This document shows, piece by piece, positions 56,218 through 64,000 of a stretch of DNA of 64,000 nt; position 1 is the first letter of the stretch; the number at the start of each line of letters is the position of its first letter. Under the pieces are notes generated by a model. It saw only the letters and a list, made by a program, of their open reading frames with translations. It did no database searches and was not told the DNA's origin. The position numbers and the translations under genes were made by a program. This DNA comes from Mixta sp. Marseille-Q2659 (GTDB lineage Bacteria; Pseudomonadota; Gammaproteobacteria; Enterobacterales; Enterobacteriaceae): positions 1-64,000 of the forward strand of contig NZ_CALNWY010000002.1 of assembly GCF_940807255.1 (NCBI RefSeq), read 5' to 3'.

Positions 56218-58260
56218 TCAGAGGCGTATTGCCGCCACCAGCTCAGGATCGGCCTCGGCGCGCACCAGCACCGGAATTACGCTCAGCGGCGTTTCCATCG
56301 TCAGCCACTGTCCTCCCTGATATTGCGTACCGCAGCGCGCAATCCAGCGATTGCCAGCGGGCAGCCAGATTCGGCGCTCGTGCTGTCCGGCATGCAGCAC
56401 CGGCGCCACCAGCAAATCCCGCCCCAGCAAATACTGGTCTTCCACCTGCCAGCTCTCAGGCTGTTGCGGATAGTGATAAAACAGCGGACGCATCACCGGA
56501 TCGCCCGGCTGATGCGCCTCCTGCATTAGCCGCTCAATATAAGGCCGCAGGCGTTCACGCAGTAGCAGGCAGGCTTTCATCAACGCGTAATTTTCCTCGC
56601 CATAGCTCCAGACCTCGTTCGGCGAGCCGCTGTTGCACTGGGCGATGCCGTCGCGCCAGGCTTCCGGCGGCTGAATTTGCGGCTCGCGATAGCCGTGCAA
56701 ACGCATGACCGGACAGAACACCGCCCACTGGAACCAGCGGATCAACAGTTCATGAAACGCAGGATCGTGGATATTGCCGCCCTGAAAGCCGCCAATATCG
56801 GTGGTCCACCAGGGAATGCCTGCCATCGCCATATTCAGACCGGCGGAAAACTGGTTGCGCAGCGCATGAAACGAGGAGTGAACGTCGCCCGACCAGGCCA
56901 GCACGCCGTAGCGCTGGCTGCCCGCCCAGGCGCAGCGCACCAGATTAACAATCTCCGTTTCCCCCTGCTGGCGTAGTCCACCCCAGAAGCCCTGAGCAAA
57001 CTTTTGCGGATAGATATTCCCGACTTCCTGCACCGGCCCCAGATGATAGCGATAGTTATCGAAATCGTAGGCGCGATACTCCGGCTCCGCCTCATCCAGC
57101 CAGAAAGTGCGAATGCCAAGATCGTAATAGTTGCGCTTTACCTCCTGCCAGACAAACTCGCGCGCCGCCGGATGGGTGGCATCAAAAAAGGTGGTATTGC
57201 CGAGAAAATCGAGGTTAACCGAGACGCCGCGATCGCTGTTCACCAGCAGCCCCTGCGCTTTCATGCGCGGATAGTTGGCGCTGCGGCTCTCTACCGTCGG
57301 CCAGACCGAGACCATGGTTTCAATGCCCAGCGCTTTCAGCTCGCTGACCATCGCCGCCGGATCGGGCCAGTCAACGGGATCGAAGCACCAGTCGCCCTGA
57401 TTCGGCCAGTGGAAAAAGTCGATGACGATCACCGACAGCGGCAGCTGGCGTCGCCGGTATTCGCGCGCCACCTCCAGCACTTCCTGCTGCGTGCGATAGC
57501 GCAGCTTGCACTGCCAGAAGCCGGTTGCGAAGGTCGGCATCGGCGGCGCGGTGCCAACGGCGCGGCCATATTGCCGCATGATTTGCGCCGGTGAATCGCC
57601 AGCGGTGATCCAGTAATCCATCTGGTCGGTCACCTGTGCCTGCCAGCGGGTGACATTTTTGCCAAAGGTCGCCTCGCCGATGGCCGGGTTATGCCATAGC
57701 AGGCCGTAACCGAGACTTGACACCATAAAGGGCACGCTGGCCTGAGAGTTACGCTGCGCCAGCTCCAGCGTGCAGCCTTTCAGATCCAGCCCCTCCTGCT
57801 GGTACTGCCCCATGCCGTAAATCTTCTCGTCGCGCCGCGACTCAAAGCGCACCGTCAGCTGATATTTGCCGCCGGGAATCGGGCGGAACTCGCGGCCATC
57901 AAGCTTCAGGGCGCTGATATATTTATCCTGACTTTTCTCCGTGGCGCCGATGCCGACCGTGGTGCGCTGCCGCCAGAACTCCTCCAGCAGCAGCTCGCCG
58001 TGCTGATTATAAAAGGCCAGCTGGCCGCGCTGATTCAGCGTGGCGGTGATATTGCCGTTGCGCAGGCTGAGCGTCTCGTTTGCTTCGGAAATCTCTACCG
58101 GCAGCGGCTCGGTCGGCAGCAGCGCCCAGTCGGTATCCATGATTTGCGGCTGACAGCTGGCGCGCACCCGCAGGCTGTTTTCGCCCCAGGGCTCGACGAT
58201 CAGCGTTTGCCGGTCAAACTGCCAGATAAGACGCTGCGATTCTGCACGTAATAAACTCAT
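56218..58260 (-). CDS. GH31 alpha-glycosidase (YicI-like)
   Basis: 680 aa. Family-31 fold with nucleophile Asp389 in FWLDEAEPEYR, acid/base Asp459 in WSGDVHSSFHALRN, and substrate-site VIVIDFFHWPNQGDWCFDP and GIPWWTTDIGGFQGG. WLDEAEPE and WSGD fit alpha-xylosidases/alpha-glucosidases of the YicI type (E. coli 772 aa). Cytosolic, no signal peptide. It follows the GPH symporter gene with an ATGA overlap, as yicI follows yicJ in E. coli. It likely degrades an imported oligosaccharide; linkage unknown. Confidence 0.91.
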   Translation of the reverse strand: MSLLRAESQRLIWQFDRQTLIVEPWGENSLRVRASCQPQIMDTDWALLPTEPLPVEISEANETLSLRNGNITATLNQRGQLAFYNQHGELLLEEFWRQRTTVGIGATEKSQDKYISALKLDGREFRPIPGGKYQLTVRFESRRDEKIYGMGQYQQEGLDLKGCTLELAQRNSQASVPFMVSSLGYGLLWHNPAIGEATFGKNVTRWQAQVTDQMDYWITAGDSPAQIMRQYGRAVGTAPPMPTFATGFWQCKLRYRTQQEVLEVAREYRRRQLPLSVIVIDFFHWPNQGDWCFDPVDWPDPAAMVSELKALGIETMVSVWPTVESRSANYPRMKAQGLLVNSDRGVSVNLDFLGNTTFFDATHPAAREFVWQEVKRNYYDLGIRTFWLDEAEPEYRAYDFDNYRYHLGPVQEVGNIYPQKFAQGFWGGLRQQGETEIVNLVRCAWAGSQRYGVLAWSGDVHSSFHALRNQFSAGLNMAMAGIPWWTTDIGGFQGGNIHDPAFHELLIRWFQWAVFCPVMRLHGYREPQIQPPEAWRDGIAQCNSGSPNEVWSYGEENYALMKACLLLRERLRPYIERLMQEAHQPGDPVMRPLFYHYPQQPESWQVEDQYLLGRDLLVAPVLHAGQHERRIWLPAGNRWIARCGTQYQGGQWLTMETPLSVIPVLVRAEADPELVAAIRL

Positions 58261-59636
58261 GACAACTCCTGTGGCTGTAAAGCGGTCGGGCCGGCAGCGG
58301 TCTGTGCCGCCACGGTTTTATGTTGGTTAATCTGGCGCATGGTGTCGTCGCTCAGGCGATACCAGCGCATGGTCAGCGCGCTGAGCAGCGAGAGGACGCC
58401 GGGGATCACGGAGAAGAGCGCGATAATCGCCAGCATGGCGGCAGGATTTTGCTGCGGCGCCTGGGCCACGTAGCCGCTCAGCCCCAGCGTCCAGCCGACA
58501 ATAGCCCCGCTCACCGCCATGCCCATTTTCAGCACCGCCAGCAGCGTGGAGAAAATGGTGCCGTCCATACGTTTCCCCTGACGATATTCGCCGTAATCCA
58601 CTACGTCAGACATCATCACCCACATCAGCGTGGTGGTGACCTGGTAGAAGCTGGAGACAATAAAGGTCATCGCCACCAGCAGCGACAGCGTGGCGGGCAG
58701 GAACAGAATCGAGATGCTGAGCAGGCCGCAGACGACGGCGCTGAAGGTAAAGGCTTTCAGTTTGCTGTGACGGCGCGTCATCCACTTAGCCAGCCCGCTG
58801 CCGACGCTTTTGCCGACGATATGCGCCGCCAGCAGCCACATAAACAGCGCGGCATCGCCCAGATAATAGGTGACGTAGTACATCATCGCGCCCAGACGCA
58901 CCACGCCAAAGGCGATATTAAAGAACACCAGCAGCGCGACGATGCGCCACTGATCGTTGCGCAGCAGATCGCGCAGGTCGGCGCGGAAATTCTCATGGGT
59001 GCCTTTAACAGTGACGCGCTCGCGGGTATTGAAAAAGCAGAGCAGAAACATGATCGCCGCCAGGCTGGCCATTACCGCCATCGCGCTAAAATAGCCGTCC
59101 AGCTTGTTGCCGCCGCCCAGCCACTCCGCCAGCGGGATCATCAGGAAGGTGGACATCGCGCCGCCGAGGGTCGCCAGGAAAAAGCGGTAGGATTGCAAAG
59201 AGATACGCTGCGTATCATCGGCGGTAATAATCGCGCCCATGGAGCAGTAAGGGATATTGATGGCGGTATAGAGCAGCATCATCAGGCAGTAGGTCACGCT
59301 GGCGTAAACCATTTTGCCGGTCAGCGACAGCGACTCCGGCACCGCATAAATCAGCAGGCAGCTAATGCCGAACGGCACCGCCAGCCAGAGCAGCCAGGGA
59401 CGAAATTTGCCCCAGCGCGTGTGGGTGCGATCGGCAATCAGCCCCATCGCCGGATCGACAATGGCATCGGCAATGCGCGCCAGCAGGAATAGCGTGCCGA
59501 CAAAGACCGCCGGTAAGCCGACGACGTCGGTGTAATAGAAGGTCAGGAAAATAATCACATTCTCCAGACCGATGTGGCTTGCCATATCGCCCAGGCCGTA
59601 GCTGACTTTTTCTTTAACTGACAGAGTTGCACGCAT
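58257..59636 (-). CDS. GPH-family sugar:cation symporter (YicJ-like)
   Basis: 459 aa, twelve membrane segments. The start SVKEKVSYGLGDMASHIGLE and ADAIVDPAMGLIADRTHTRWGKFR signature (loop 2-3) define the glycoside-pentoside-hexuronide family; INIPYCSMGAIITADDTQRI and WVMMSDVVDYGEYRQGKRMD are also present. It imports a glycoside with Na+ or H+ and feeds the overlapping GH31 enzyme. First gene of the pair. Confidence 0.93.
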   Translation of the reverse strand: MRATLSVKEKVSYGLGDMASHIGLENVIIFLTFYYTDVVGLPAVFVGTLFLLARIADAIVDPAMGLIADRTHTRWGKFRPWLLWLAVPFGISCLLIYAVPESLSLTGKMVYASVTYCLMMLLYTAINIPYCSMGAIITADDTQRISLQSYRFFLATLGGAMSTFLMIPLAEWLGGGNKLDGYFSAMAVMASLAAIMFLLCFFNTRERVTVKGTHENFRADLRDLLRNDQWRIVALLVFFNIAFGVVRLGAMMYYVTYYLGDAALFMWLLAAHIVGKSVGSGLAKWMTRRHSKLKAFTFSAVVCGLLSISILFLPATLSLLVAMTFIVSSFYQVTTTLMWVMMSDVVDYGEYRQGKRMDGTIFSTLLAVLKMGMAVSGAIVGWTLGLSGYVAQAPQQNPAAMLAIIALFSVIPGVLSLLSALTMRWYRLSDDTMRQINQHKTVAAQTAAGPTALQPQELS

Positions 59637-59774
59637 CTTGGTCCACCTTGCTCGTGTGAAAAGGGCACCATCCGTGGCTCAGACGATCAGTTATAAGAAG
59701 CGGGCCTGGGCGTCACAATTGCGGGATCTGATTCGATACTTATGTTTTTTTCTTTCTGTGATACGGGTAACGCG

Positions 59775-61289
59775 TTATTTCAGCGCCAGCCGTCGCGCCA
59801 GCCGGTGCAGATTACCCGCATCCATCTCCAGCCGCCGCGCGCAGGCGGCCCAGTTATTGTCGCTGGCCTGCAGCGCGCGCAAAATATACTGACGCTGGAA
59901 ATCACGGGTGGCGTCCTGCAGATTTTGCTGCGGCAACGTCTCGGCGATCGGCATCACCTCCGCCACCTCGGCGCCGTTATCCAGCGAAAAATGGTGCGGC
60001 ATCAGCAGAATATCGCCGTTGCGGGCATCCGCCTGCGCCACAATGGTGGCGCGATAAATAGCATGTTCCAGTTCGCGAATATTGCCCGGCCAGTGGTAAT
60101 GGCTCAGCATATTGCTGGTCGCCGCGCTGAGCGCAATATGTTGCAGGCCGAACTTCAGCCGACATTTTTCGCAGAAGTAACCCGCCAGCAGGATGATATC
60201 CGCGCCGCGCTCGCGCAGTGCGGGCACCTGAAGCGGGAAAACGCTCAGGCGATGATAGAGATCGGCGCGGAAATTGCCGTCCGCCACTTCCTGACGCAGA
60301 TCGCGGTTGGTCGCCGCCAGAATGCGCACATCGACTTTCAGATGACGATCCTCGCCGACGCGCTGTAAATCGCCATACTGCAAAACCCGCAGCAGCTTCG
60401 CCTGCAGCGCCAGCGGCAGCTCGCCAATCTCATCCAGGAACAGCGTGCCGTTATCGGCCATTTCGAACTTGCCGGTGCGATCGTGAACCGCGCCGGTAAA
60501 GGCCCCTTTCACATGCCCGAACAGCTCACTTTCCGCCACCGTTTCCGGCAGCGCGGCGCAGTTCAGGTAAATGAGCGGGCTGGCGGCGCGCGCCGACTGC
60601 TGATGCAGCGCCTGTGCCACCAGCTCTTTTCCGACGCCGGTTTCACCGGTAATCAGCACGTTCAGATCGGTGGGCGCCACCACCGTTATCTCTTTTTTCA
60701 GCTGCTGCATGGGCGCCGACTCGCCGATCATCTCGCTACTGTCGCCTCCGCTCTGGCGGGCATCGGGCGTAAAGGCGTAGCCCGGCTTTTCCAGCTGCTC
60801 CAGCAGCAGCGCATTATTCAGCGCGCTGCCGACCAGGCTGGCGACCACGCGCAGCTCTTCATCGCTGTATTCATCAAACTGGCTGGCGTTCATGCCGTCC
60901 AGCGTGAGCGCGCCGATCAGGTTCTGGCCGGAAAAAAGCGGCAGCCCGACGCAGGCGTGAACGTGCAGTTCGTGGCGGTCGGGGATCAGTCCGTCATAGG
61001 GATCGGGCAGATCGCTGTCGGCGGGAAAACGCACCACATCACCGGCGCGGGCAATCGCCTCCAGCCGCGGGTGCGCCTCGATTTTAAAGCGGCGGCCCAT
61101 CACATCCGGCGCCAGGCCCGCCGTCGCCAGCGGCTTAAAGTGCTGCGCTTCGTAGCGCAGCAGCGCGGTCGCATCGCACTGCAACAGATGGTGAATGCTG
61201 CCGATCATGCGGTTAAAGCGGTCAGAGCGTGAAAGGCCGTTCTGGATCTCAACCGCCAGCGCGGCCAGACCCTCTACAGAAATGGTCAT
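59775..61289 (-). CDS. norR: Nitric-oxide-responsive sigma-54 activator
   Basis: 504 aa, as in E. coli. N-terminal GAF domain (~1-170, mononuclear iron that binds NO), central AAA+ domain with Walker A GETGVGKE and sigma-54-contact GAFTGA, Walker [11 protein letters not shown]-finger region [11 protein letters not shown], and C-terminal Fis-type helix-turn-helix ([20 protein letters not shown]). It activates norVW when NO binds iron. Divergent from norV, with three operator sites between. Confidence 0.97.
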   Translation of the reverse strand: MTISVEGLAALAVEIQNGLSRSDRFNRMIGSIHHLLQCDATALLRYEAQHFKPLATAGLAPDVMGRRFKIEAHPRLEAIARAGDVVRFPADSDLPDPYDGLIPDRHELHVHACVGLPLFSGQNLIGALTLDGMNASQFDEYSDEELRVVASLVGSALNNALLLEQLEKPGYAFTPDARQSGGDSSEMIGESAPMQQLKKEITVVAPTDLNVLITGETGVGKELVAQALHQQSARAASPLIYLNCAALPETVAESELFGHVKGAFTGAVHDRTGKFEMADNGTLFLDEIGELPLALQAKLLRVLQYGDLQRVGEDRHLKVDVRILAATNRDLRQEVADGNFRADLYHRLSVFPLQVPALRERGADIILLAGYFCEKCRLKFGLQHIALSAATSNMLSHYHWPGNIRELEHAIYRATIVAQADARNGDILLMPHHFSLDNGAEVAEVMPIAETLPQQNLQDATRDFQRQYILRALQASDNNWAACARRLEMDAGNLHRLARRLALK

Positions 61290-61292
61290 ACT

Positions 61293-61348
61293 GTCTTTTC
61301 CACAATGTCATTGTCAAAAATACAATAGACCTCAGTTGTCATTTTAAC
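61293..61348. promoter_or_regulatory. Three NorR binding sites
   Basis: Three GT-N7-AC motifs at 61293-61303, 61313-61323 and 61338-61348, matching the NorR core in number and arrangement in E. coli. They lie between norR and the norV sigma-54 promoter. Confidence 0.85.
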
Positions 61349-61391
61349 AACCCTTAAAATTTAATCCCTTTAAAATCAATAAAATAATAGT

Positions 61392-61407
61392 TGGCACGCG
61401 GAATGCA
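61392..61407 (+). promoter_or_regulatory. Sigma-54 promoter of norVW
   Basis: TGGCACGCGGAATGCA: -24 GG (61393-61394) and -12 GC (61405-61406) at the correct 12-base distance. 39 bases before the norV ATG. Confidence 0.92.
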
Positions 61408-61445
61408 ATAGGAGGGTAACTTTATGAACCTGTTGAGGAACCAAG

Positions 61446-62915
61446 ATGAGCATTCACGTTAAAAACAATATTACCTGGGTAGGCCAACGCGACTGGGAAG
61501 TACGTGATTTTCATGGTACCGAATATAAAACCTTAAAAGGCAGCAGCTACAACAGCTACCTGATCAAAGAAGAAAAGAACGTCCTGATCGATACCGTCGA
61601 CCATAAATTCAGCCGCGAATTCGTATTGAATCTGCGCAAAGAGATCGACCTGGAGAAGATCGATTACATCATTATCAACCATGCGGAAGAAGATCATGCC
61701 GGCGCGCTGACCGAGCTGATGTCTTACATTCCCAATACACCGATTTACTGCACCGAAAACGCCATCGACTCGATTAACGGTCATCACCATCACCCGGAAT
61801 GGAATTTCAACGTGGTGAAAACCGGCGACACGCTGGACATCGGCAACGGCAAAACACTGATCTTCGTGGAAACACCGATGCTGCACTGGCCGGACAGCAT
61901 GATGACCTATATGACGGAAGATGCCGTGCTGTTCAGTAATGACGCCTTCGGCCAGCACTACTGTGACGAACATCTGTTTAACGACGAAGTGGATCAGACC
62001 GAGCTGTTCGAACAGTGCCAGCGCTACTACGCCAACATCCTGACGCCGTTCAGCCGTCTGGTTACGCCGAAAATCAATGAAATTCTTGGCTTCAACCTGC
62101 CGGTCAGCATGATCGCCACCTCGCACGGCGTGGTATGGCGCGATAACCCGACGCAGATTGTGGAGCTGTACCTGAAATGGGCGGCGGACTATCAGGAAGA
62201 TCGCATCACCATCCTGTATGACACCATGTCCAACAACACCCGCATGATGGCTGACGCTATCGCGCAGGGCATCGCCGAAGTTGACCCGCGCGTGGCGGTG
62301 AAAATCTTTAACGTGTCGCGCAGCGACAAAAACGAAGTGCTGACTAACGTCTTCCGCTCAAAAGGCGTGCTGGTGGGTACCTCCACGATGAACAACGTGA
62401 TGATGCCGAAAATCGCTGGTCTGGTCGAAGAGATGACCGGTCTGCGCTTCCGCAACAAGCACGCCAGCGCCTTCGGCTCACACGGTTGGAGCGGCGGCGC
62501 GGTGGATCGTCTCTCCACCCGTCTGCAGGACGCGGGCTTTGAGATGTCGCTCAGCCTGAAAGCGAAATGGCGTCCGGACGGGAAAGCGCTGGAAGCATGC
62601 CGCGAACATGGCCGCGCGATTGCCCGCCAGTGGGCACTCTCTCCGCTGCCGGTGAAAGCCGCCCAGCCGCAGGAAACTGCGCCGGCCGCCGCGCTGGAGG
62701 TCGTCGCTGACGCCGCGCCGAAAAGCACCTGTGATACCGCCGTCGATGCCGGTCAGAAAATGATCTGCAGCGTCTGCCTGTGGGTTTATGACCCGGCAAC
62801 TGGCGAAGATTCTCAGGATGTGGCGCCGGGTACGGCCTGGTCAGATGTGCCAGAAGATTTCCTCTGCCCCGAATGCGGCATGGGGAAAGACGTTTTCGAC
62901 CCGTACGAGGGCTAA
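61446..62915 (+). CDS. norV: Anaerobic nitric oxide reductase flavorubredoxin
   Basis: 489 aa (E. coli 479). A metallo-beta-lactamase-like domain with di-iron ligands His79, Glu81, Asp83, His84 in [14 protein letters not shown]; a flavodoxin domain ([20 protein letters not shown]); a C-terminal rubredoxin with [10 protein letters not shown] and FLCPECGMG, joined by an Ala-rich linker near 400-430 that is a little longer than in E. coli. It reduces NO to N2O, taking electrons from NorW. GAGGAA precedes the ATG. Confidence 0.97.
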   Translation: MSIHVKNNITWVGQRDWEVRDFHGTEYKTLKGSSYNSYLIKEEKNVLIDTVDHKFSREFVLNLRKEIDLEKIDYIIINHAEEDHAGALTELMSYIPNTPIYCTENAIDSINGHHHHPEWNFNVVKTGDTLDIGNGKTLIFVETPMLHWPDSMMTYMTEDAVLFSNDAFGQHYCDEHLFNDEVDQTELFEQCQRYYANILTPFSRLVTPKINEILGFNLPVSMIATSHGVVWRDNPTQIVELYLKWAADYQEDRITILYDTMSNNTRMMADAIAQGIAEVDPRVAVKIFNVSRSDKNEVLTNVFRSKGVLVGTSTMNNVMMPKIAGLVEEMTGLRFRNKHASAFGSHGWSGGAVDRLSTRLQDAGFEMSLSLKAKWRPDGKALEACREHGRAIARQWALSPLPVKAAQPQETAPAAALEVVADAAPKSTCDTAVDAGQKMICSVCLWVYDPATGEDSQDVAPGTAWSDVPEDFLCPECGMGKDVFDPYEG

Positions 62916-62919
62916 TCCT

Positions 62920-64000
62920 ATGTCATCAGATATTGTGATTATCGGTTCCGGCTTTGCCGCCCGACAGCTGATTAAGAACCTGCGTCAGCAGAATAAAGAG
63001 GTTGCTATCCGCCTGATCGCGGCGGATAGCTGTGACGAATACCATAAACCGGAGCTGAGCCACGTCTTTTCGCTGGGCCAGCGGGCCGACGATTTAACCC
63101 GTGTGACCGCCGCCGACTACGCGGAAAAAAATAACGTCATGCTGCATCCGCATACGCGGGTGACCCGAATCGACGCCGCCAGCCACCGTATTGAAACCAC
63201 GGCGGGCGACTTTGCCTTTGGCAAGTTAGTGCTGGCTACCGGCGCCGAAGCGCTGGTGCCGCCGGTCAGCGGCAGCGAGCTGATGTATACCCTGAACAGC
63301 CAGCAGGAATATCGCCAGTGCGAAGAAAACCTGCGCGACGCAAAACGCGTGCTACTGATTGGCGGCGGCCTGATCGGCACCGAACTGGCGATGGATCTTA
63401 ACCGCGCCGGTAAACAGGTTACTCTGCTCGACCGCAGCGGCGGCCTGCTTTCCGCGCTGATGCCGCCGGAAATCAGCGCCCGTCTGCAAAACTGTCTGCT
63501 GAAAGCGGGCGTAGAGATGCGCTTTAACTGCGAACTGGCTTCGCTGGCGCGTCATCACGATACGTTGGTTGCGACCCTGAACAACGGCCAGCAGATCACC
63601 TGTGACGCGGCGGTATGCGCGATTGGCCTGCGCCCGAACGTGGCGCTGGCGCAGCAGGCTGGCCTGACCGTGCAGCGCGGCATCGTGGTGGACGATCGCC
63701 TGACCACCTCGCATCCCGACATTTTTGCGCTGGGCGACTGCGCAGAGATTCAGGGCAAGCTGATGCCGTATCTGCAACCGGCCCAGCTGGCAGCCATGAC
63801 ATTGGCGAAAAACCTGACCGGCAACAGCGCCAGCCTGATGCTGCCAGCGATGCTGGTGAAAATCAAAACGCCGGATCTGCCGCTGCATCTGGCGGGCAAC
63901 GCAGGCGATCCCGATCTGAACTGGGAGATGCAGTTCAGCAAAGCGGGCATCGTGGCGAAAGGGCTGGACGCCGCCGGACAGCTAAAAGCGTTCGTGGTCA
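62920..64000 (+). CDS. norW: NorV reductase, 3' end outside window
   Basis: The ATG at 62920, four bases after the norV stop, opens SSDIVIIGSGFAARQLIKNL, the FAD-binding start of NADH:flavorubredoxin reductase. The NAD-binding LLIGGGLIGTELAMDL, GLRPNVALAQQAGL and ALGDCAEIQGKLMPYLQPAQ follow. About 360 residues of roughly 377 are visible. It passes electrons from NADH to the rubredoxin domain of NorV. Confidence 0.96.
   Translation, partial: MSSDIVIIGSGFAARQLIKNLRQQNKEVAIRLIAADSCDEYHKPELSHVFSLGQRADDLTRVTAADYAEKNNVMLHPHTRVTRIDAASHRIETTAGDFAFGKLVLATGAEALVPPVSGSELMYTLNSQQEYRQCEENLRDAKRVLLIGGGLIGTELAMDLNRAGKQVTLLDRSGGLLSALMPPEISARLQNCLLKAGVEMRFNCELASLARHHDTLVATLNNGQQITCDAAVCAIGLRPNVALAQQAGLTVQRGIVVDDRLTTSHPDIFALGDCAEIQGKLMPYLQPAQLAAMTLAKNLTGNSASLMLPAMLVKIKTPDLPLHLAGNAGDPDLNWEMQFSKAGIVAKGLDAAGQLKAFVV

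Noticed and set aside
58320..59492. 390-codon + strand open frame
   Set aside because: Lies antisense to the GPH symporter gene; His/Gln/Arg-rich translation without any family pattern, caused by GC-rich codon bias.

Overview
The window reads as a chromosomal segment of an enterobacterium close to Pantoea/Mixta/Erwinia (Erwiniaceae). I infer this from protein similarity and gene order. The first half keeps the E. coli order queA-acpH-...-proY-brnQ-...-phoR-phoB-sbcD-sbcC-mak-...-rdgC-ppnP-aroM-yaiA-aroL-...-yaiI-proC. Family-specific insertions break this order: a mechanosensitive channel, an acyltransferase, a MetE-core enzyme, IS1 and a PstS-like gene. No rRNA, tRNA or CRISPR array was recognised.

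Layout. 1-9.3 kb: queA (cut by the window edge), acpH, ybdG-like channel, acyltransferase-3/SGNH protein, proY, brnQ, and a MetE-core methyltransferase behind three MetJ boxes. 9.5-11 kb: a DUF2569 gene truncated by a complete 768-bp IS1 that lacks a target-site duplication. 11-28 kb: pstS-like-phoR-phoB with a Pho box, sbcDC with a very glutamine-rich SbcC, a TolA-like lipoprotein, mak with a 3' frameshift, then rdgC, ppnP, aroM, yaiA, aroL with a TyrR box, DUF2076, yaiI, DUF421, proC and iraP. 28-35 kb: small stress genes (KGG repeat protein, cold-shock protein, YcgZ/AriR-like), marC, a GNAT enzyme, an I78 inhibitor lipoprotein, a 21-codon ORF with palindromes around its promoter and SD, a CHASE4-PAS-GGDEF-EAL protein and a CPBP protease. 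35.7-40.7 kb: a five-gene peptide/nickel-type ABC operon. 40.7-43 kb: small, partly broken secreted-protein genes, including a DUF305 gene behind a CueR-type promoter. 43.6-50 kb: sad, ybiV, an SDR, a ZapE-like ATPase, an SOS-operator ORF, pirin and a BhsA-like protein. 50.6-54.5 kb: one 1267-codon gene fusing a glycosidase, a glycosyltransferase and a UDP-galactopyranose-mutase-like flavoprotein. 54.6-56 kb: an overlapping HAM1/SIR2 gene pair. 56-59.6 kb: GH31 glycosidase and GPH symporter. 59.8-64 kb: norR and norVW with three NorR sites and a sigma-54 promoter.

The two most promising loci are adjacent. The HAM1-like + SIR2-like pair has the composition of an NAD-depleting anti-phage module, resembling the KomB/KomC part of the Kongming system but without an adenosine deaminase beside it. 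The tripartite glycan enzyme has a perfect SD-ATG at its first domain joint and an RcsAB-like box upstream. Sequence-level regulatory predictions include MetJ (MetE-like), PhoB (phoBR), TyrR (aroL), CueR (DUF305), LexA (SOS ORF), RcsAB (fusion gene) and NorR/sigma-54 (norVW). Several genes are damaged: the DUF2569 gene, mak, a 40.8-kb small gene, and a secreted-protein gene with an amber stop.
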